Source: Sympetrum striolatum | Lineage: Eukaryota > Arthropoda > Insecta > Odonata > Libellulidae | Assembly: GCA_947579665.1 (NCBI GenBank) | Contig: OX388349.1 | Span: 41,115,854 to 41,179,853, forward strand | Direction of reading: 5' to 3' | DNA length: 64,000 nt | Shown: piece after piece, positions 1-12,355 of the stretch | Layout of the letters: each line of letters begins with the position of its first letter | Numbering within the stretch: the first letter of the stretch is position 1 | The notes under the pieces: generated by a model | Told to the model about the DNA's origin: nothing | Seen by the model: the letters and a program-made list of their open reading frames with translations, nothing else | The model's database searches: none | Program-made: the position numbers and the translations under genes

Positions 1-31
<31 letters not shown>

Positions 32-894
32 CAGTGGGCGCTCTAACGTGAAAACTATTAGTCGTATCAATACCAAAATTCATATATAGTACTGTGGTGT
101 GTGCTGTCAGAGTTGATTAGTTTTTCAAGTAAATCGGTAAACCGGAAGTCGAGCTTCATTCATCAAAGCTCATTTCCGGTTTTCAAAATATCTCCATAAA
201 TATGATATATACTTATATTGTATACCACATAAAAGTTTTAGATAATCTGTTTTACTATAACTTTTGTATTTAACATATATTTGTATCACCGGTTGATTAG
301 GAGTTATTCGTGAAATACTGATCAACCGGAAGTAGCTGATTATGTACTTTGTGGGCGCTCTAACATGAAAACTGTTTGTTGGATCAACACCAAATTTCAT
401 ATATAGTATTTTGGTTTGTGTCGTTAGAGTTGATTAGATTTTGGAGTAAATCGGTCAACCGGAAGTCGAGCTTCATTCTTCAAAGCTCATTTCCGGTTCT
501 CAAAATATCTCCATAAATATGATATTTAGGTATATATTATTGTTTACAAAAGTTTTAGAAAATATAACTTACTATACCTTTTGTATGAAACATATTTTTG
601 TATCACTGACTGTGTGGGAGTTATTTGTGAAATACTGATAAACCGGAAGTTTCTGATTATTTACGTTGTGGGCGCTCTGGGCGCTGCGGCGAAATGGGCC
701 ATTTCATCGTTTTTCATCGAACATGTCCCGAAAAACATTATTTATAATGTTTGTGACGTAAAAGATAATATGATATAAATTAATCATTCATCTTCCAAGT
801 TTAGATTGAATATAGAGTTTGAAAATACTGTCGTAGATAAATATTTACATCATATATATGGAGAAAGTCATATTCTGGCCACATCAGATTTTTT
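1..894 (+). mobile_element. Array unit 1, partial, left-truncated by the window edge
   Basis: It begins inside the (TG)n tract (1-30) and carries two internal repeats with CCGGAA/TTCCGG hairpins, the first at 142-179. It ends in a tail with TATGGAGAAAGT and CACATCAGATTTTTT. The next head follows immediately at 895 with no minisatellite, so this is a direct tail-to-head junction. Confidence 0.9.
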
Positions 895-925
895 ACTTTC
901 TCCATATACGAAGTATAGAGAAAGT
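895..925 (+). other. Head hairpin of the array element (reference copy)
   Basis: The 8-base arms ACTTTCTC and GAGAAAGT flank the perfect core TATACGAAGTATA (5-bp stem, GAA loop), with a two-base CA bulge on the left side only. It is conserved at nearly every head of the array and in the isolated copy at 63052-63082. Such terminal hairpins are typical of ends recognised by a transposition protein; the recognising protein is unknown. Confidence 0.8.
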
Positions 926-1023
926 ATTGTTTTCATGAAAAAATTCGACTTCGAGATTTCAACGGAAATACACGTTTTGGGGTCCCTAGAACACGTTTTG
1001 ACCATTTTCGGAATGATGTCTGT

Positions 1024-1074
<51 letters not shown>

Positions 1075-1918
1075 TGTGTGATAGTGGACGCTCTAACGTG
1101 AAAACTATTGGTCATATCAAAACCAAACTTCATATATAGTACTGTGGTGTGTGCTGTCAGAGTTGATTAGTTTTTGGAGTAAATCGGTCAACCGGAAGTC
1201 GAGCTTTATTCATTAAAGCTCATTTCCGGTTTTCAAAATATCTCCATAAATATGATATATACGTGTATTGTATGACTTATAAAAGTTTTAGATAGTGTTA
1301 TTTACTATAACTTTTGTATTTAACATATTTTTGTATCACCGTTTGATTAGGAGTTATTCGTGAAATACTGATAAACCGGAAGAAGATGATTATGTACTTT
1401 GTGGGCGCTCTAACATGAAAACTATTGATTGGATCAACACCAAATTTCATATATAGTATTTCTATTACAGTTGTTAAAGTTGATTAGTTTTTGGAGTTTA
1501 TCGGACCACCGGAAGTCGAGCTTCATTCTTCAAAGTTCATTTCCGGTTTTCAAAATATCTTCATAAATATGATATTTAGGTATATACTGTTATTTATAAA
1601 TGTTTTAGAAAATATATTCACTATAACTTTTGTACGAAATATATTTTTGTATCAGGGATTGTTTAGGAGTTATTCATAAAATACTGATAAACCGGAAGTT
1701 GCTCATTATGCACTTTGTGGGCGCTCTGGGCTCTATGGGCGAAAGGCCAATTTCATCGTTTTTCATCTATTATGTCCAGAAAAACATTATTTATAATGTT
1801 TTTGACGTCAAAGATGATAATATATAAAGTAATCACTCTTCTTCCAAGTTTAGATGGAATATTGAGTTCCAAATTACTGTCGTAGATAAATATTTACATC
1901 TTATGTATGGAGAAAGTC

Positions 1919-1933
1919 ATGTGCTGGCCACAT
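1919..1933 (+). other. Tail stem-loop of the array element (reference copy)
   Basis: ATGTG-CTGGC-CACAT forms a 5-bp stem with a 5-base loop, immediately after the inverted copy of the head and about 10 bases before the T-run that ends the element. It is present in nearly every unit. Position and size resemble the 3' hairpin of Helitron/Helentron elements. Confidence 0.65.
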
Positions 1934-1943
1934 CAGATTTTTT

Positions 1944-2309
1944 CCTTAATTTTCGTCTTTTTCTTGAATAATGATCAAAAAAAGCAACGAAAAAGGAGAA
2001 TTTTTGGGAAATCTCTATTTCAATACCCTTTCTTTCCTTAATTTTCGTCATTTTCTAGAATTACGATCAAAAAAAGCATCGAAAACGCACAATTTTAGCG
2101 AATTTTCTGTTTTTGACGCCTTTTCTTCCTTAATTTTCGGCATTATCTTGAATTATGATCAAAAAAAGCATCGAAAACGGAGAATTTAAGCGAAATTTCT
2201 CTTTTATCCCCTTTTTTTCCCTAATTTTCGTCATTTTCTTTAATTATGATGAAAAAAAGCTTAGAAAACGAAGAATTTTAACGGAATTTCTATTTTTATC
2301 CCCTTTTTT
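1944..2309 (+). repeat. Roughly 92-bp minisatellite block, four copies
   Basis: Copies follow the pattern CCTTAATTTTCGTCATTTTC, then TTGAATTATGATCAAAAAAA, GCATCGAAAACGGAGAATTT, TAGCGAAATTTCTATTTTTA, ending TCCCCTTTTTT. It lies between the tail of unit 2 and the head of unit 3. Small frames through it are chance ORFs of a repeat unit. Confidence 0.9.
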
Positions 2310-2438
2310 ACTTTCTCCATATACGAAGTATAGAGAAAGTATTGTTTTCATGAAAAAATTCGACTTCGAGATTTCAACGGAAATACATGTTTTGGGGTCC
2401 CTAGAACACGTTTTGACCATTTTCAGAATGATGTCTGT

Positions 2439-2509
<71 letters not shown>

Positions 2510-3319
2510 TGTGTGATAGTGGACGCTCTAACGTGAAAACTATTGGTCGTATCAACACCAAACTTCATATATAGTACTGTGGTGTGTGCTGTCAGAGTTG
2601 ATTAGTTTTTGGAGTAAATCGGTCAACCGGAAGTAGAGCTTCATTCATCAAAGCTCATTTCCGGTTTTCAAAATATCTCCATAAATATGATATATAGGTA
2701 TATTGTATATTTTATAAAAGTTTTAGATAACAAGTTTTACTATAGCTTTTGCATTTAACATATTATTTTATCACCGGTTGATTAGGAGTTATTCGTGAAA
2801 TACTGCTAAACCGGAAGAAGATGATTATGTACTTTGTGGGCGCTCTAACATGAAAACTATTTGGCGGATCAACACCAAATTTCATATGTAGTACTTCTAT
2901 TACAGTCTTTAGAGTTGATTAGTTTTTGGAGTAAATCGGTTAACCGGAAGTTGAGCTTCATTCTTCAAAGCTCATTTCCGGTTTTCAAAATATCTCCATA
3001 AATATGATATTTAGATATGTACTATTATTTATAAATGTTTTAAAAAATAAAATTTACTATAACTTTTGTATGAAACATATTTTCGTATCACTGATTGTTT
3101 AGGAGTTATCCCTGAAATACTGATAAACCGGAAGTTGCTGATTATGTACTTTGTGGGCGCTCTGGGCTCTATGGGCGAAAGGCCAGTTTCATCGTTTTTC
3201 ATCCAGCATGTCCCAAACAACAATATTTATAATGTTTAGAGTTCGAAATTACGGTCGTAGATAAGTATTTACATCTTATATATGGAGAAAGTCATGTGCT
3301 GGCCACATCAGATTTTTTC
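2310..3319 (+). mobile_element. Array unit 3, complete type-A unit
   Basis: Head at 2310, long TG tract at about 2434-2514, two internal repeats, tail ending at about 3319 with CACATCAGATTTTTT. Two minisatellite copies follow (3320-3501). Confidence 0.85.
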
Positions 3320-3501
3320 CTTAATTTTCGTCATTTTCTTGAATTATGAACAAAAAAAGGAACGAAAACGGAGAATTTTAGCGAAATTTCTATTTTTATC
3401 CCCTTATTTTCCTTGATTTTCGTCATTTTCTAGAATTACGATCAAAAAAAGCATCGAAAACGCACAATTTTTGCGAAATTTCTGTTTTTGACCCCTTTTT
3501 T

Positions 3502-3630
3502 ACTTTCTCCATATACGAAGTATAGAGAAAGTATTGTTTTCATGAAAAAATTCGACCTCGAGATTTCAACGGAAATACATGTTTTGGGGTCCCTAGAACA
3601 CGTTTTGACCATTTTCGGAATGATGTCTGT

Positions 3631-3691
<61 letters not shown>

Positions 3692-4590
3692 TGTATGTGT
3701 GTGTGTGACAGTGGACGCTCTAACGTGAAAACTATTTGTCGTATCAATACCAAACTTCATATATAGTACTGTGATGTGTGCTGTCAGAGTTGATTAGTTT
3801 TTGGAGTAAATCAGTTGACCGGAAGTCGAGCTTCATTCATTAAAGCTCATTTCCGGTTTTCAAAATATCTCCATAACTATGATATATACGTGTGTTGTAT
3901 TATTTATAAAAGTTTTAGATAATGTGTTTTACTATAACTTTTGTATTTAACATATTTTTGTATCACCGGTTGATTAGGAGTTATTCGTGAAATACCGATA
4001 AACCGGAAGTAGCTGTTATGTACTTTGTGGGCGCTCTAACAGAAAAACCATTCGTTGTATCATCACCAAATTTCATATATAGTATTTTGGTTAGTTTTAT
4101 TAGAGTTGATTAGTTTTTGGAGTAAATCGGTCTACCGGAAGTCGAGCTTCATTCTTCAAAGCTCATTTCCGGTTTTCAAAATATCTCCATAAATATGATA
4201 TTTAGGTATATGTTATTATTTATAAAAGTTTTAGAAAATGCAATTTACTATAACTTTTGTTTGAAACATATTTTTTTATCACTGATTTTATAGGAGTTAT
4301 TTATGAAATACTGATAAACCGGAAGGTGCTCATTATGTACTTTGTGGGCGCTCTGGGCTCTATGGGCGAAAGGCCAATTTTATCAATCATGTCCCGAAAA
4401 ACATTATTTATAATTTTTTTGGCGTCAAAGATAATAATATATTAATCATCATTAATCAAAGATAATAATATATTAATCACTCATCTTCCAAGTTTAGATG
4501 GAATATAGAGTTCGAAATTACTGCCGTAGATAAATATTTACATCTTATATGTATGGAGAAAGTCATGTGCTGGCCACATCAGATTTTTTC
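3502..4590 (+). mobile_element. Array unit 4, complete type-A unit
   Basis: Head at 3502, TG tract at about 3627-3708, two internal repeats, tail ending at about 4590. The segment before the tail has a local direct duplication around the AATAATATATTAATCA motif (4430-4480). Two minisatellite copies follow to 4770. Confidence 0.85.
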
Positions 4591-4770
4591 CTTAATTTTC
4601 GTCATTATCTTGAATTATGATCAAAAAAGCATCGAAAACGTAGAATTTTAGCGGAATTTCTATTTTTATCCCCTTTTTTTCCTTAATTTTCGTCATTTTC
4701 TTTAATTATGATCAAAAAAAGCATCGAAAACGGAGAATTTAAGCAAAATTTCTCTTTTATCCCCTTTTTT

Positions 4771-4907
4771 ACTTTCTCCATATACGAAGTATAGAGAAAG
4801 TATTGTTTTCATGAAAAAATTCGACTTCGAGATTTCAACGGAAATACACGTTTTGGGGTCCCTAGAACACGTTTTGACCATTTTCTGAATGATGTCTGTG
4901 TGTATGT

Positions 4908-4956
<49 letters not shown>

Positions 4957-6600
4957 TGTGTGTGTGTGTATGTGTGTGTGTGATAATGGGCGTTCTAACT
5001 CGAAAACTAAAAGTCGTATCAATACCAAACTTCATATATAGTACTGTTGTGTGTGCTGTCAGAGTTGATTAGTTTTTGGAGTAAATCCGTTAACCGGAAG
5101 TCGAGCTTTATTCATTAAAGCTCATTTCCGGTTTTCAAAATATCTCAATAAATATGATATATACGTCTATTGTATTACTTATAAAAGTTTTAGATAGTAT
5201 AATTTACTATAACTTTTGTATTTAACATATTTTTGTATCACCGGTTCATTAGGAGTTATTCGTGAAATACTGATAAACCGGAAGAAGATGATTATGTACT
5301 TTGTGGGCGCTCTAACATGAAAACTATTTGTCGGATTAACACCAAATTTCATACATAGTACTTTTATTACAGTCGTTAGAGTTGATTAGTTTTTGGAGTA
5401 AATCGGCTGACCGGAAGTCGAGCTTCATTCTTCAAAGCTCATTTCCGGTTTTCAAAATATCTCCATAAATATGATATTTAGGTATATACTATTATTCATA
5501 AATGTTGTTTAAAATTTAATTTACTATAACTTTTTTATGAAACATATTTTTGCATCACTGATTGTTTAGGAGTTATCCATGAAATACTGTTAAACCGGAA
5601 GTTGCTGATTATGTACGTTGTGTATAGCTCATTTCTGGTTTTCAAAATATATCCATAAATATGATATATTGGTATATTGTATTCCTTATAAAAGTTTTAG
5701 ATAATATAATTTACTATAACTTTTGTATTTAATATATTTTTGTATCACCGGTTGATTAAGAGTTATTCGTGCAATACCGATAACCCGGGAAGTAGCTGTT
5801 ATGTCTATTGTGGGCGCTCTAACATGAAAACCATTCGTTGTATCATTTTTAAATTCCACATATAGTGTTTTTGTTGGTGTCGTTAGAGTTGATTAGTTTT
5901 TGGAGTAAATCGGTTGACCGGAAGTCGAGCTTCATTCTATAAAGCTCATTTCCGGTTTTCAAAATATCTCCATAAATATTATATTTAGGTATATACTATT
6001 AATTATAAATGTTTTAGAAAATTTATCTTACTATAACTTTTGTATGAAACATACTTTTATATCACCGATTGTTTAGGAGTTCTTCATGAAATACCGATAA
6101 ACCGGAATTTGCTTAGTATGTACTTTGTGGGCGCTCTCACATGAAAACTATTTGTCGTTTCAACACCAAATGTCATGTATATTACTTTGGTTGTTGTGAT
6201 TAGAGTTTATTATTTTTTAGAGTATATCATTGAACCGGAAGTTGAGCTTTACTCTTCGAAGCTTATTTCCGATTTTGCAAAATACCTCTATAAATATGAT
6301 ATTTAGGTATATACTATTATTTTTAAAAGTTTTAGAAAAATTACTCTACTACACCTTTTGTATTAAAAATATTTTTGTATCACTGATTGTTTAGGAGTTA
6401 TTCGTGAAATACCGATAAACCGGAAGTTGCTGATTATTTACTTTGTGGGCGCTCTTACCTGAAAACTATTTGTCGTATCAACACCAAATTTCGTACATTT
6501 TATTTTGGTTGGTGTCATCAGAGTTTATTAGGTTTTGGAGGATATCGGTTTACCAGAAGTCGATCTTTATTTATGGAAGCTCATTTCCGTTTTTGAAACA
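4771..6600 (+). mobile_element. Array unit 5, type-B head with expanded, decaying internal repeats and no tail
   Basis: The TG tract (4896-4981) contains TGAGTG interruptions and is followed by the type-B marker GATAATGGGCGTTCTAACTC. It then holds about five CCGGAA-type repeats, increasingly diverged toward 6600, and stops without the tail inverted repeat. It is the most degraded unit in the array. Confidence 0.8.
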
Positions 6601-7032
6601 TTTCACCATTAAACCTTAAGTAGTCTCGTGGGGTCAATGTGACATCAGGCGCTATATTACCGTCCGGATCACAGAAACTAATGAAGATATTTCAACCAAA
6701 TTTTCGTTTTGTAAAAATGTTGTCCATGTTATGATTATCTGAGGATTTTCTTAATGTCAAGTTATAAGAAGTATGCAATTTTAGCAGTACTACCAAATTT
6801 ACTGAAATAAATTTTAATAATTATCTAAACATTATTTCAACAATTTTTAAGCACCTATACATAAAATAATTCATAGGTATTTTAAAGATTTACTGAATAT
6901 TTTAGGAATGAATCTATAATGTTTAAAATGCTATTACAGTTCACAGAATACCTTACTAATTCTCACTGAGTAAATATGTGTTGATATAGTTTCAATATAG
7001 TAACAAAGAGCTACGCATTAATTTGTTTTTTT
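6601..7032. other. Unrelated DNA between two array units
   Basis: About 430 bases of AT-rich sequence show none of the array modules. No gene or known repeat is recognised. It ends in a T-run directly before the head of the next unit, so it shows what that unit looks like at a non-array left boundary. Confidence 0.6.
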
Positions 7033-8052
7033 ACTTTCTCCATATACGAAGTATAGAGAAAGTATTGTTTTCATGAAAAAATTCGACTTCGAGATTTCAA
7101 CGGAAATACATGTTTTGGGGTCCCTAGAACACGTTTTGACCATTTTCGGAATGATGTCTGTGTGTGTGTGTGTGTGTATGTGTGTGTGTGATAGTGGGCG
7201 CTCTAACGTAAAAACTATTGGTCGTATCAATACCAAACTTCATGTATAGTAGTGTTGTGTGTGCTGTCAGAGTTCATTAGTTTTTGGAGTAAATCGGTCA
7301 ACCGGAAGTCGAGCTTTATTGATTAAAGCTCATTTCCGGTTTTCAAAATATCTCCATAAATATGATATATACGTATATTGTATTACTTATAAAAGTTTTA
7401 GATAATGTAATTTACTATAACTTTTGTATTTAATATATTTTTGTATCTGCGGTTGATTAGGAGTTATTCGTGAAATACTGATAAACCGGAAGAAGATGAT
7501 TATGTACTTTTTGGGCGCTCTCACATGAAAAATAATTGTCGGATCAACACCAAATTTCATAAATGTTACTTTTAGTACAGTCGTTAGAGTTGATTAGTTT
7601 TTGGAGTAGATCGGTCACCCGGAAATTGAGCTTCATTCTTCAAAGCTTATTTCCGGTTTTCAAAATATCTCCATAAATATGATATTTAGGTATATACTAT
7701 TAATTATAAATGTTTTAGAAAATAAAATTTACTGTAACTTTTGTTTGAATCATATTTTTTTATCACTGATTGTTTAGGAGTTATTCATGAAATACTGATA
7801 AACCGGAAGTTGCTGATTATGTACTTTGTGGGCGCTCTGGGCTCTATGGGCGAAAGGCCAAATTCATCTTTTTTCATCGAGCATGTCCCGAAAAACATTA
7901 TTTATAATTTTTGTGACGTAAATGATAATAATATATAAATTAATCACTCATCTTCAAGTTTATATTGAATATAGAGTTCGAAATTACTGTCGTAGATAAA
8001 TATTTACATCTTATATATGGAGAAAGTCATGTGCTGGCCACATCAGATTTTT
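7033..8052 (+). mobile_element. Array unit 6, type-A with a very short TG tract
   Basis: Head at 7033, preceded by unrelated DNA and a T-run. The TG tract is only about 32 bases (7158-7190), the shortest in the array. Two internal repeats and a complete tail ending at about 8052 follow. Confidence 0.85.
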
Positions 8053-9246
8053 TCCTTAATTTTCGTCATTTTTTTGAATTATGATCAAAAAATAGCTTCG
8101 AAAACGAAGAATTTTAGCGGAATTTCTATTTTTATCTCCTTTTTTTCCTTAATTTTCGTCATTTTCTTGAATTATGATAAAAAAAGCATCGAAAACTGAG
8201 AATTTCAGCGGAATTTCTGTTTTTATCCCCTTTTTTAATTAATTTTCGTCGTTTTCTTTAATTATGATCAAAAAAAGCATCGAAAACGGAGAATTTAAGC
8301 AAAATTTCTCTTTTATCCCCTTTTTTTTTCTTAATTTTCGTCATTTTCTTGAATAATGATCAAAAAAAGCAACGAAGAAGGAGAATTTTAGTGAAATTTC
8401 CATTTTTATCCCCTTGTTTTCCTTAATTTTCGTCATTTTCTTGAATTATGATAAAAAAATCTTCGAAAACGAAGAATTTTAGCGGAATTTCTATTTTTAT
8501 CCCCTTTTTTTCCTTAATTTTCGTCATTGTCTTGAATTATGATCAAAAAAAGCTTCGAGAACGAAGATTTTTAGCGGAATTTCTATTTTTATCCCCTTTT
8601 TTTCCTTAATTTTCGTCATTTTCTTGAATTATGATCAAAAAAAAGCTTCGAAAACGAAGAATTTTAGCGGAATTTCTATTTTTATCCCCTTTTTTTCCTT
8701 AATTTTCGTCATTTTCTTGAATTATGATCAAAAAAACCCCGGAAAACGTAGAATGTTAGCGAAATTTCTGCTTTTATCCCCTTTTTTTAATTAATTTTCG
8801 TTATCTTCTTGATTTATGTTCAAAAAAAGCATCGAAAACGGAGAATATTAGCGAAATTTCTATTTTTATCCCCTTTTTTTTCTTAATTTTCGTCATTTTC
8901 TTGAATTATGATCAAAAAAAGGAACGAAAACGGAGAATTTAAGCGAAATTTCTATTTTTATCCCCTGATTTTCCTAAATTTTCGTCATTTTCTAGAATTA
9001 CGATCAAAAAAAGCATCGAAACGCACAATTTTAGCGAAATTTCTATTTTTATCCCCTTTTTTTCCTTAATTTTCGTCATTTTCTTGAATTATGATCAAAA
9101 AAAGCATCGAAAACAAATAATTTTAGCGAAATTTCTATTTTTATCCCCTTTTTTTCCTTAATTTTGGTCATTTTCTTTAATTATGATGAAAAAAAGCTTC
9201 GAAATCGCAGAATTTTTGCGGAATTTCTATTTTTATCCCCTTTTTT
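8053..9246 (+). repeat. Long minisatellite block, about 13 copies of roughly 92 bp
   Basis: Successive copies start with CCTTAATTTTCGTCATTTTC at a 92-93 bp spacing (for example 8512 and 8604). The distinctive order of copy variants between about 8520 and 9240 (CCCCGGAAAACGTAG, GGAACGAAAACGGAG, CATCGAAACGCAC) recurs at about 24960-25680, showing block duplication within the array. Confidence 0.92.
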
Positions 9247-9391
9247 ACTTTCTCCATATACGAAGTATAGAGAAAGTATTGTTTTCATGAAAAAATTCGA
9301 CTTCGAGATTTCAACGGAAATACATGTTTTGGGGTCCCTAGAACACGTTTTGACCATTTTCGGAATGATGTCTGTGTGTATGTGTGTGTGT

Positions 9392-9438
<47 letters not shown>

Positions 9439-10834
9439 TGTGTGTGTGTGTATGTGTGTGTGTGATAATGGGCGTTCTAACTCGAAAACTAAAAGTCGTA
9501 TCAATACCAAACTTCATATATAGTACTGTTGTGTGTGCTGTCAGAGTTGATTAGTTTTTGGAGTAAATCCGTTAACCGGAAGTCGAGCTTTATTCATTAA
9601 AGCTCATTTCCGGTTTTCAAAATATCTCCATAATTATGATATATACGTCTATTGTATTACTTATAAAAGTTTTAGATAGTATTATTTACTATAACTTTTT
9701 TATTTAACATATTTTTGTATCACCGGTTCATTAGGAGTTATTCGTGAAATACTGATAAACCAGAAGAAGATGATTATGTACTTTGTGGGCGCTCTAACAT
9801 GAAAACTATTTGTCGGATCAACACCAAATTTCATACATAGTACTTTTATTACAGTCGTTAGAGTTGATTTGTTTTTGGAGTAAATCGGCTTACCGGAAGT
9901 CGAGCTTCATTCTTCAAAGCTCATTTCCGGTTTTCAAAATATCTCCATTAATATGATATTTAGGTATATACTATTATTTATAAAATTTGTAGAAAATGTA
10001 TTTTACTATAACTTTTGTATGAAACATATTTTTGCATCACTGATTGTTTAGGAGTTATCCATGAAATACTGATAAACCGGAAGTTGCTGATTATGTACGT
10101 TGTGTAAAGCTCATTTCTGGTTTTCAAAATATATCCATAAATATGATATATTGGTATGTTGTATTCCTTATAAAAGTTTTAGATAATATAATTTACTATA
10201 ACGTTTGTATTTAATATATTTTTGTATAACCGGTTGATTAGGAGTTATTCGTGAAATACTGATAAAACGGAAGAAGATGATTATGTACTTTGTGGGCGCT
10301 CTAACATGAAAACTATTTGTCGGATCAACACCAAATTTCATATATAGTATTTTAATTACAGTCGTTAGAGTTGATTAGTTTTTGGAGTGAATCGGTTAAC
10401 CGGAAGTCGAGCTTCATTCTTCAAAGCTCATTTCCGGTTTTCAAAATATCTCCATAAATATGATATTTAGGTATATACTATTATTTGTAAACGTTTTAGA
10501 AAATGTAATGTACTATAACTTTTGGAAGAATCATATTTTTGTATCACTGATTGTGTAGGAGTTATTCATGAAATACTGATAAACCGGAAGTTGCTGATTA
10601 TGTACTTTGTGGGCGCTCTGGGCTCTATGGGCGAAAGGCCAATTTCATCGTTTTTCATCGATCATGTCCCGTAAAAATTATTTATCATGTTTTTGGCATC
10701 CAAGATAATATATAATATTAATAACTCAAATTCCAAGTTTAGATGGAATATAGAGTTCGAAATTATTGCGGTAGATAAATATTTACATCTTATATATATG
10801 GAGAAAGTCATGTGCTGGCCACATCAGATTTTTT
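9247..10834 (+). mobile_element. Array unit 7, type-B unit (about 1.59 kb)
   Basis: TG tract at about 9371-9464 with TAAGTG and TGAGTG interruptions, then the type-B marker. It carries an extra internal repeat with the variant AAAGCTCATTTCTGG (about 10110), hence its greater length. Complete tail. Two minisatellite copies follow (10835-11015). Confidence 0.85.
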
Positions 10835-11015
10835 CCTTAATTTTCGTCATTTTCTCGAATTATGATAAAAAAAAGCATCGAAAACTGAGAATTTTAGCGG
10901 AATTTCTGTTTTTATCCCCTTTTTTAATTAATTTTCGTTATCTTCTTGATTTATGTTCAAAAAAAGCATCGAAAACGGAGAATTTTAGCGAAATTTCTAT
11001 TTTTATCCCCTTTTT

Positions 11016-11144
11016 ACTTTCTCCATATACGAAGTATAGAGAAAGTATTGTTTTCATGAAAAAATTCGACTTCGAGATTTCAACGGAAATACATGTTTTG
11101 GGGTCCCTAGAACACGTTTTGACCATTTTCGGAATAATGTCTGT

Positions 11145-11215
<71 letters not shown>

Positions 11216-12074
11216 TGTGTGATAGTGAGCCCTCTAACGTGAAAACTATTAATCGTATCAATACCAAACTTCATATATAGTAGTGGTGTGTGTGCTGTCA
11301 GAGTTGATTAGTTTTTGGAGTAAATCGGTCAACCGGAAGTCGAGCTTTATTCATTAAAGCTCATTTCCGGTTTTCAAAATATCTCCATAAATATGATATA
11401 TACGTATATTGTATTACTTATAAAAGTTTTAGATAATGTAATTTACTATAACTTTTGTATTTAATATATTTTTGTATCACCGCTTGATTAGGAGTTATTC
11501 GTGTGATACCGATAAACCGGAAGTATCTGATTATGTAATTTGTGGGCGCTCTAACATAAAAATTGTTTGTCGGATCAACACCAAATTTTACATATAGTAT
11601 TTTGGTTTGTGTATTTAGAGTTGATTAGATTTTGGAGTAAATTGGTTAACCGGAAGTCGAGCTTCATTCTTCAAAGCTCATTTCCGGTTTTCAATATATC
11701 TCCATAAATATGATATTTAGGTATATACTATTATTTATAAAAGTTTTAGAAAATGTTTTTTACTATGACTTTTGTATGAAACATATTTTTGTATCACGGA
11801 TTGTGTAGGAGTTATTTGTGAAATACTGATAAACCGGAAGTTGCTGATTATATACTTCGTGGGCGCTCTGGGCGAAAGGCCAATCTCATCGTTTTTCTTC
11901 GAACATGTCCCGAAAAGCATTATTTATAATATTTGTAACGTAAAAGATAATATGACATAAATTTATAACTTATCTTTCAAGTTTAGATTGAATATAGATT
12001 TCGAAAATACTGTCGTAGATAAATATTTACATCTTATATATGGAGAAAGTCATGTGCTGGCCACATCAGATTTT
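11016..12074 (+). mobile_element. Array unit 8, complete type-A unit
   Basis: Head at 11016, TG tract at about 11140-11221, two internal repeats and a tail ending at about 12074. A single minisatellite copy follows (12075-12167). Confidence 0.85.
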
Positions 12075-12167
12075 TTTCTTAATTTTCGTCATTTTCTTGA
12101 ACTATGATCAAAGAAAGTAACGAAAACGGAGAATTTTAGGGAAATTTCCATTTTTATCCCCTTTTTT

Positions 12168-12296
12168 ACTTTCTCCATATACGAAGTATAGAGAAAGTAT
12201 TGTTTTCATGAAAAAATTCGACTTCGAAATTTCAACGGAAATACATGTTTTGGGGTCCCTAGAACACGTTTTGACCATTTTCGGAATGATGTCTGT

Positions 12297-12355
<59 letters not shown>

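Larger units (their letters stand above)
895..1943 (+). mobile_element. Array unit 2, complete type-A unit (about 1.05 kb)
   Basis: A good reference unit. The head hairpin is at 895-925, the TG tract at about 1020-1080, and internal hairpins at about 1191-1228 and 1510-1547. The tail inverted repeat is at 1906-1917 and the tail stem-loop ATGTG/CACAT at 1919-1933. Head ACTTTCTCCATA and tail TATGGAGAAAGT are inverted copies. No protein-coding capacity is visible. Class: non-autonomous DNA element, possibly HINE-like (inference). Confidence 0.85.

Noticed and set aside
895..925. Resemblance of TATACGAAGT in the head hairpin to half of a loxP site
   Set aside because: Only about ten bases match and spacer and second arm do not; chance similarity in a palindrome.
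933..1133. Many open frames through the (TG)n tracts giving Cys-Val or His-Thr runs
   Set aside because: They are translations of a microsatellite and flanking repeat, recur on both strands at every unit and vary in length with the tract. There is no protein signature.
10687..11280. 197-codon frame spanning tail, minisatellite, head and TG tract
   Set aside because: It crosses the boundary between two array units and a non-coding spacer; chance opening in repeat sequence.
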